The notes beneath the pieces were generated by a model that saw nothing but the letters and a program-made list of their open reading frames with translations, ran no database searches and was not told the DNA's origin. Position numbers and translations under genes: made by a program. From Ctenosaura bakeri (lineage: Eukaryota; Chordata; Lepidosauria; Squamata; Iguanidae), in contig CAOLHI010000624.1 in NCBI GenBank assembly GCA_948474755.1, positions 1 through 64,000 of the forward strand: 64,000 bases of DNA, given 5' to 3'. Position 1 is the stretch's first letter, and every line of letters starts with the position of its first letter. This document shows, piece after piece, positions 57,661-64,000 of this stretch.

Positions 57661-57684
57661 CTCTAAGTTCTGGGAAATTATTTT

Positions 57685-57722
57685 TAGAAAAGAAAGGAAA
57701 AGAAAAGAAAAAAGGAAGAAGG
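57685..57722. repeat. A-rich (AAAAG)n tract
   Basis: 'agaaaagaaaggaaaagaaa' and 'agaaaaaaggaagaaggg'. Simple purine repeat just beyond the hAT MITE. Confidence 0.85.
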
Positions 57723-58017
57723 GAGTGAGGGCAAGCAAGCAACTCAAGTCCTAACACACACACACCCCAAAAAATCCAAAGTGCTTGGAAAGACTTGACA
57801 TGTTCTGAACTGACCCAAGCAAATTTTGCCCATCTCTAGTTGTACTGAAATATACTCATTGTATATTGTTTCTATTTCAACTGGTTCTTCACATACACAC
57901 CTCACTTGTGGTTTAATTTTTGCAGGTTTGAAAAGGCAACAGAATGATTGCAATGTGTTTCAAAACCTGCAAGACAAGATAAATCATTGAGTTTTGCTTT
58001 CTATTAACTTGATCCTG

Positions 58018-58248
58018 TTACCCTAAAGGTGTCAGATCTTATCTGATACTGGAAGCTAAGCAGGGTCAGCCCTGGTTAGTAGTTGGAATGGAGACTACCA
58101 ACAAAAACCAAGTTCTTTTAGAGGAAGGAACTGACAAAACCATCTCAGGGTATTTCTTCCCTAAGAAAACTCTTTGAGATTCATGGGGCCACCATAAGTC
58201 GACAGGCAACTTGAAGGCATGCGCGTACGCGCATGCACACACACACAT
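58018..58248 (+). mobile_element. 5S-rRNA-derived SINE with Bov-B-type tail
   Basis: 58030-58101 follows 5S rRNA: 'cagatcttatctgatactgg', 'aagctaagcagggtcagccc', 'tggttagtagttggaatgga'. These include the internal control region bases 'AGCTAAGCAGGGTC' and 'GTTAGTA.TTGGATGG'. The body then changes to Sauria-type text ('agaaaactctttgagatt', 'ggccaccataagtcgacag', 'gcaacttgaaggcatgc'). Sister of the copy at 16715-16941, in plus orientation. Confidence 0.93.
58217..58248. repeat. Alternating purine-pyrimidine palindrome plus (CA)n
   Basis: The first 20 bases (58217-58236) form a perfect palindrome of alternating purines and pyrimidines centred on 'gcgtacgc', followed by a CA run. Such a stretch is prone to Z-DNA or cruciform formation. 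It occupies the tail position of the 5S-headed SINE. Confidence 0.9.
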
Positions 58249-58560
58249 TCTGTGAACATTTGAAGTTCCATATTGAAGGGAAACTTGATGACCCTGCCAT
58301 CTGCAATGCAGCATAAGATGAAACCATTTGAAAATTCAGCCAGGCATAAAGGCAGAAACAGAAGGCAAACAAGCAGAGGTGATGCTATGACCAGGAGCCT
58401 CCAATCAAGTAAACTATTTTGTTAGACCCAGACACACAAAAAAGATGATGCCTTCTATCCAGTCCTGGGATTTAAGATAGTTTACAAAAATTAAAGCTGA
58501 TACACATAAAAGTTCACATCACATACAAAATGTACTGTTTTTCACTGAATAATGTGCCCA

Positions 58561-58826
58561 TGTTGTTGTTGTCATTGTTGTTGTTGTTGTTGTTGTTGTT
58601 GTGTGCCTTCAAACTGTTTCCAACTTATGGCAATCCTAAGGCAAACCTATTACAAGGTCATCTGAACAAGATTTGTTCAGAGGGGGATTGCCTTTGCCTT
58701 CCTCTGAGGTTGAAAGAATGTAACTTCCCAAAGATCACCCAATGGTTTTTTATGCTGAGCAGGCATTCAAACCTTTGTCTCCACAGTTGTAGTCTAATGG
58801 TGAAAACATTACACAATACTGGTTCT
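58561..58826 (-). mobile_element. Sauria SINE, complete, with long (GTT)n
   Basis: Opens with about 40 bases of GTT repeats (the reversed tail). Then 'gtgtgccttcaaactgtttc', 'caagatttgttcagaggggg', 'attgcctttgccttcctctg', 'gatcacccaatggttttt', and a worn head 'acattacacaatactggttc'. Minus orientation. Confidence 0.92.
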
Positions 58827-58842
58827 TGTATGCATCACAGAC

Positions 58843-59540
58843 TAACAGAATCTTGGAAGGAGCTGCAAGGGCCATCCAGTCCAATCCCCTATCACACAGG
58901 AATACAGAATTAAAGCACTCTTAAAAGATGCCCATCCAAACTCTGTTTAAATGCATCCAAAGATGAAAAGTCCACTAGGCAGTGCATTCCACTCTCAAAT
59001 TGCTCTTACCATCAAGAACTTCTCTGTAGAGTTTAGTTAAAATCTCTTTTCTTGTAATTTTTATCCTGGTTCACATTCTAACTTCTGGAGCTGCAGGGGA
59101 AAAAAAGGCTCCCTCCATCTCCCCTTCAGATATTTAAAGATGTTTATCATGTCACCTCTGAGTCTTCTCTTATGGAAGCTAAACATACCCAATCTCCTCA
59201 GTCATTCCTAATAATGTTTGTTTTCCAGATCTTTGATCATCTTGGTTGCCTTTCTGTGGACATGTTCTAACTTGTCAATATCCTTTCTTGAACTTCAGAG
59301 CCCAGAACTGGACATAGTATATCAGATGAAGTCTGACCAAAGCACTACTACTACTTCCCTTGAGCTGGACACTATACTCTTGTTGATAGAGCTTGGAATT
59401 GCACTGGCTTTTTTACCACCACATCACACTGCTGACTCACACTTAGCCTGTGGTCTACAAAGACTGCTAGATCAATTTCTGAATACCAGCTTGATAGGAG
59501 TGGTACCTTTCTTCTTCTGTCAAATTGGATGAGAAGTCTT
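58843..59540 (-). pseudogene. 5'-truncated CR1 LINE, older copy
   Basis: The plus strand begins with reversed CR1 3' text, 'aatcttggaaggagctgcaa', 'gggccatccagtccaatccc'. It goes on through the antisense of the C-terminal coding part: 'gatatttaaagatgtttatc', 'atgtcacctctgagtcttct', 'acatgttctaacttgtcaat', 'gacatgttc'-type motifs. No frame is open across it. More diverged than 27257-28605 and 55943-56560. Confidence 0.88.
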
Positions 59541-60109
59541 ATGCATCCCACCTATACAATATGAACAATGATCAATTTCCCATGTATTGCACGAATGTCT
59601 GCAAGGGTGCTGGATATGGTGTTGCTCCAGTCACGTACAGTGTAAGAGTGACATTTACTGTGCCACACTGCACAGCTTAAACTATACCAAACTCCTTCCA
59701 ACCAATCCTGCTAACAAGGAGCAAGTCAAGTACAAATACAGATTCAGCCAAAGTGGAATAAAGCAGTGACCCACAGCCTGATTAGTACTCTGCTCAATGG
59801 CTCGCGGGAACAGCTCCAAAGAAACATCATTCAGAAACTACATGCATTTGCAGTCATGAATGGAGTATCGTCAAAGAAGAATACTTCAGAGGAAACTATT
59901 CTGTCATAGCTTGTCTTCTGAGGAGGAAAATTCTTATTTAGGTTTCCCAGCTTTAAAAAAAAGAACTATTTCCAACTTCCACTACAGTTGCATTCTCTGC
60001 TGAATACTCAATTATTTACTATAGTTGTGCAAAGTGTACCCTGGGGATATGATACCACCTATAAAAGAACTGGCTTGTAAGCTGGACCTTGCATCCTTTG
60101 GGGGCCTAT
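59541..60109. other. Unassigned intronic DNA
   Basis: No feature recognised. Confidence 0.4.
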
Positions 60110-60292
60110 ATGTCCAGCACAGGCTGTAACTTGGTGATTGAGCACCTATACTGCTTGGAGAACACCTGTGTTCAGTCCCTGGTGTCTCCAGGTAAGGTGG
60201 GGAAAGATTTCTGTTTGCAAGTCTGGAAAGTAGCTACCAACCAGTGTTGATAATATTAAACTAGATGGATTAATTGCCTGACTTAATCTCAA
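60110..60292 (+). mobile_element. tRNA-derived SINE, same type as 17190-17415
   Basis: 'gattgagcacctatactgct', 'gtgttcagtccctggtgtct' (B-box region), 'ccaggtaaggtggggaaaga', 'taccaaccagtgttgataat' and 'actagatggattaattgcct' give the usual order of this squamate SINE. It is diverged, and the closing 'ttcctatg' is lost. Confidence 0.65.
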
Positions 60293-61805
60293 ATACACCT
60301 CCCAATGAAAAATGCAACAAGTACACCACGTGTACAAAGATATTACCATACTATCACCAGTAGCTTCTATAAGTATCTCAAAAACGACAGACATTGCTTG
60401 TGCTGATCTATATTATCCATGATTACAAGTACATATGCTAAGGGACAGCTTGAATGAATTACATGGATCATGAAAGATTTTGTAAGAGCAGCCAGCTCTA
60501 AGTATTAAACAAATCTTGGACTAGGACAGAATTCTCCGGTACTTTACCAGCCTGTACCCTTGCCCTTGGCAAAGCTAATATTATTTTATCATTCTGACCA
60601 CCAAGGAGCTTATGCCTATATAAAAGAATGCCTGGAGTTGTGGCTTGAAGAACATAGATGGTATTTCTGGCCTTTGCATTCACTCCATATATCCTATCCA
60701 TCTCTTCATGCATCAACATCCTGTGACTGGAAATCAACATACCTAAGAACAGGGAAGTCAAAAACACATGCTCCAAACTGCACAAACAAAAATGTAAGTG
60801 CCAGTTGAAACTATAGCACCCAAATCTGTAAACTCCAAGAGATACATAAATGATGAATTCAACAGCACCTCTAAGTGTGTGCCTTGAAACCAAAAGAAAT
60901 ACCACGTGCTCCATTTATCAGTTAGCAGCAATGTAAAGTTTAACCACAAAGTTCTCATTCTATTTGATCAACTGCCTACCTGCTGATAATATGCAAAGAA
61001 CAGAAGAATGAGCAAAAGGCAATTCCTATCCTATTCCAAACTGACTGAACCAGCCCAACGCACTTTGCTGCCTGAGGTAAAGTACAACATTGGCTCCCCT
61101 TCCATTTCATGCACAAACTTTTCATGCTGTTCAGTCATATTACAACACAGATGATGGGACAGTATCCTTCCCCATACCTGAGGGCAACAGGCTAGCTTAG
61201 AGGGTACAAGGCACATTGTATGGCACACATAGCTATGTCTATGTGTGGTACATGTAGCTGTTTCTCCTTTCCTCCCAGCATTTGTTGCCTCATCCTATCT
61301 AATTGTAATTTGCCAAGAAAATTGGCAACTCAAGCTCACAAAACCCACAAGGAACAAGTACATAAGTACTTGTACATAAGTACATAAGTATAAGGGTGGC
61401 TATAGTAACAGCTCATTTATATATTCCAAGTACATTGTCAAAGTCCACCTTGGTCATGAAGTCTTTGGCACATCTCTGTTTCTCATATCTTATTACAACA
61501 ATGTGGAGCCTGTAACGTGCCAGACATTGTTGGATCAAGTATCATGCTGGTACCAAGTAAAAAGCATGGGTTTTTACTAAACTTTCTGGGGCCTAACTGA
61601 TTTTGTCAAAATCATGTGCATGGTTTTTAAGTACTCTAAAACTGTTCCAGCTGATTTTTTAAACAGTTTAACTTGTCAAACTGTTAATATGTTTTTAGTC
61701 TGTTTAAATTTTTACTGTTGTAAATTGTTTACTGTTTAAATTGGTTTTATTGTATATCAACCTGGGATCTTTGGAGGATAGTGCAAGATACAGGTATTTT
61801 AGATG
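60293..61805. other. Unassigned DNA with one unexplained 138-codon frame
   Basis: A minus-strand frame at 60498-60914 is open for 138 codons and overlaps an 82-codon plus frame. Its translation resembles no family I know. No splice-bounded exon is evident, so it is left uncalled. 'acataagtacttgtacataa' near 61370 is a short imperfect repeat. Confidence 0.4.
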
Positions 61806-62032
61806 CTCAGTGTGGCATAGTGGTTTGAATGCTGGACTAGGACTCCAGGAGACCAGTGTTCAAATCTCCACTGAGTTACATAAACCTACTGGGTATCCTT
61901 AGGCACACTCTTTCAGTCTCAGAGGAAAGCAATGGCAAACCTCTTCTGAACAAATCTTGCCAAGAAAACCCCATGATAGATTCAAGTTATGGTTGCCATC
62001 AGAGGGAAACAACTTGAAGACAAACAACTATA
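61806..62032 (+). mobile_element. Sauria SINE, complete
   Basis: Head 'gtgtggcatagtggtttgaa', 'tgctggactaggactccagg', 'gaccagtgttcaaatctcca'. Middle 'cagaggaaagcaatggcaaa', 'caaatcttgccaagaaaacc'. Tail 'ggttgccatcagagggaaac', 'aacttgaagacaaacaacta'. Plus orientation. Confidence 0.92.
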
Positions 62033-62571
62033 AATAATCTAATACAAATACAAAAATAAACTAAGCCTGAGCATGTCCAAAAACAGCTACATACTGTTTC
62101 ATTTACAGTCCCCTATTCCATATCTCTGCTTCTTCCCCACCATTGAATTTTTGTTTGTAATTTCCTCAGGACAGAGACCTCTATTGTTTTACACTCTGCA
62201 AAGAAGCAGGCACAGTGATGACTAAGTTCAAACAACACTGGGAAAACTACAAGGCCAGATCTCTTTAAAACATGTAGGCAGAAAGAGCTACCAAGAAAGA
62301 AAACCCTCCTGTGCTGTGATCTGCTCATGCCCAATTTACCTGAAGCCTGCTCAGAACTAATCAGAGGGCCACGTCAACTTCTCAGCCACAGCTGGCAAGA
62401 CCACATCTATATCACATCCTGCTTTGTGTGACACATGCCGCCTGGTCTCCTGCCTTTTGCTGGCAGGAGATCAACCTGTAATTTGCCGCATTATGTCCTT
62501 ACTTTGGGCAAGTAACAACTGCAGTCAGATAAGCACCTGAGTGACAACCTATGCTAAATTCCAAAATAGCC

Positions 62572-62602
<31 letters not shown>

Positions 62603-63585
62603 CACATTCAAATATACTGAACCATACTCGCACTTGATAAACTTGGGAGAAACCCAATAACCAAAAGCAATGTGGCTGAAGGAACAGTGATAAAACAAGG
62701 GGCAAAGAAGTTGCCATGAGGCTCATGACACTGTTTCCTTTCTTACTTGTTTTAGAAAGACTCAACTAAATGTCCAAAGATCCAGTCAAGAAGCAACCAC
62801 ATCAATTTTATTCTCTCACATTATGATGTCCGTGTTTGAGTTTTAGCACCCAACATTCAACAAGCTTTTGCCATAGGACTTTTTAAAAGACTAATAATAA
62901 TATTTCAACACTTTCTAAAAAAAAAATCTATGGTTAGAGAATTGCTTTAGAGAATTGTTCTTCCTTTAACCAGTGCTTCTCAAGCTCTGATGTGGGAGAC
63001 CACCAGTGATTGTTTTCCATTGTGCCAGAGACCAGCACTAAATTTGTACTCAGTCGGTACCATTGTTTCTTCCTTTCCTAGATGCTTGTCAGAGACAGGC
63101 AGACAATGAATCAGGGACCAGCACCAATCTAGCAGTAGCAGTACTTAAACCAACATGTCTGCCAAAGCCTTTTGCACACCCAAGCTCTTGCATATCCTGG
63201 CTTTACAGCACTAATGAGCTCCTCAGGCTTTCTAGATGTTGCTGAAACTGCAATTTGCATAACACTTCACTATAGGCTATACTAGTCCAAAAGCTTCTGG
63301 GAGGTCACACATTCATCATCCTTCATTATACTCCATGCTGTTTTCTCACTGATTTTCACAGTTTTGTCCCCTTCCCTCCCATCTCCCACGGATTAGTATG
63401 TTCCCTTTTAACCTCTCCAGTATACTCTCTGCGATACCTGCTCACAGTTAATGATGGCTGAGGACCCTGCCAGGTATCTAGTAACATTCTGATGAGAGAT
63501 TCCCTCACACCCAAACATGAAGACTATTCTGATAAAAAGGCAACAAAGAGTCTGTGGAACCTTAAAAACTAGTATGGTTTCTTAA
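62033..63585. other. Unassigned intronic DNA with a GT tract
   Basis: No exon is recognised. Near 62970 'ccagtgcttctcaagctctg' resembles a hAT-type end, but a partner end and target duplication were not found. Confidence 0.4.
62576..62602. repeat. (GT)n microsatellite
   Basis: About thirteen GT units. Confidence 0.96.
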
Positions 63586-63705
63586 CACAAGCTGTAGCAC
63601 ACTTCAAGCATCTGATGAAGTGGGATGGCATCCACAAGAGCTTATGCCATAATAAACATGTTCAAAGTGCCACAAGGCTCTCTGTTGCTTTTGCTGCATC
63701 ATGCT
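63555..63705 (+). mobile_element. Dispersed amniote repeat, family not named
   Basis: 'gtctgtggaaccttaaaaac', 'agcatctgatgaagtgggat', 'cacaagagcttatgccataa', 'taaacatgttcaaagtgcca', 'caaggctctctgttgctttt'. This follows a repeat seen across turtles and crocodilians ('gaagaagtgggct...cacgaaagcttatgc...aaggtgccacaag'). The minus-strand relative is at 12415-12600. Confidence 0.7.
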
Positions 63706-64000
63706 AATGCAGCTATTCCTTCTAGAAACCTGTATACTAATAAAAAGCAATCCAGCTGTCACATAGCCAACTGATACACCTATTCATTCTTTGATCTTTC
63801 ATTTATCTTTCTTGGGACCAGTTCATACAAGTTAAATTTCCATACAGATGCCACTTATTTATTGATCCACATGCACTGCCATATGTGATAAACACAGTGC
63901 TCATGGGAAGCATTAATTTGTCTAATAGCACACATCAATAGCCAAAGCTCAGCATAACAAGAGGAGTGTAAAATATGTGCCATTTCTCACACAGTAGTGA
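63706..64000. other. Unassigned intronic DNA
   Basis: No feature recognised to the end of the window. Confidence 0.45.

Noticed and set aside
57254..57666. 135-, 116- and 91-codon frames on both strands
   Set aside because: They are produced by the GC-rich minisatellite inside a hAT MITE.
62965..63250. hAT element starting 'ccagtgcttctcaag'
   Set aside because: Only one hAT-like end was seen; no inverted partner or 8-bp duplication could be identified.
22859..64000. Upstream TEX264 exon with the membrane anchor, or the SPIN cargo as the TEX264 promoter
   Set aside because: No minus frame shows a hydrophobic start plus the expected N-terminal sequence. The GC-rich block lies inside transposon ends with a target duplication, so it is not the native promoter.
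1..64000. Endogenous retrovirus or LTR element
   Set aside because: No LTR pair, primer-binding site, gag, protease or env-like coding was noticed. All reverse transcriptase found is of LINE type (CR1, Bov-B); the L1 copy here retains only the ORF2 C-terminus.

Overview
The window is vertebrate nuclear DNA, AT-rich and intron-like, almost certainly from a squamate reptile. An iguanian lizard is plausible but not proven. The evidence is the repeat mix: many Sauria SINEs (tRNA-like head, Bov-B-type 3' tail), two 5S-rRNA-headed SINEs with the same tail, Bov-B (RTE) and CR1 LINEs, an L1 remnant, and many hAT, Tigger and foldback DNA elements, including a SPIN-like hAT. I found no bacterial, plasmid or viral gene and no CRISPR array.

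Only one host coding exon is recognisable: an internal exon of TEX264 (ER membrane protein, ER-phagy receptor) on the minus strand at 22636-22858, with good splice sites on both sides. No other TEX264 exon was found. The window therefore reads as one exon between two very large introns, at least 22.6 kb on the downstream side and at least 41.1 kb on the upstream side.

Layout. 0-9 kb: a decayed Tigger-type transposase (minus), small SINE and Bov-B scraps, a (AAT)n tract and a hAT element with an 8-bp target duplication. 9-17 kb: a foldback MITE, SINEs, a degenerate ~95-bp tandem array (11.0-11.9 kb) that is purine-rich on the plus strand, a dispersed repeat split by a hAT MITE, and a 5S-headed SINE. 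17-23 kb: a repeat-poor block at 17.6-18.6 kb, a 'TTACCGTATTT' MITE, then the TEX264 exon. 24-28.9 kb: a nearly full-length Bov-B whose tail is split by a CR1 copy. 29-39 kb: mostly unrecognised intronic sequence with microsatellites and a few SINEs. 39.8-45.7 kb: a composite hAT that swallowed two SINEs, a long CR1 split by a Tigger-like MITE, and a three-level nest (foldback MITE inside L1 inside an older MITE). 47.4-49.1 kb: a SPIN-like hAT with a perfect 8-bp target duplication that carries about 1.3 kb of CpG-island-like cargo. 49-64 kb: SINEs, a SINE nested in a SINE, a Bov-B 3' fragment with the second composite hAT copy in its tail, CR1 fragments, a hAT MITE with an internal minisatellite, and further repeats.

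There is no operon or pathway to reconstruct. The biological story is of nested mobile elements in a gene's introns. The best candidates for something undescribed are the SPIN-like element with GC-rich cargo, the composite hAT family that mobilised captured SINEs, and the ~95-bp tandem array. All identifications were made by eye from the sequence and remembered family features; no database search was run.
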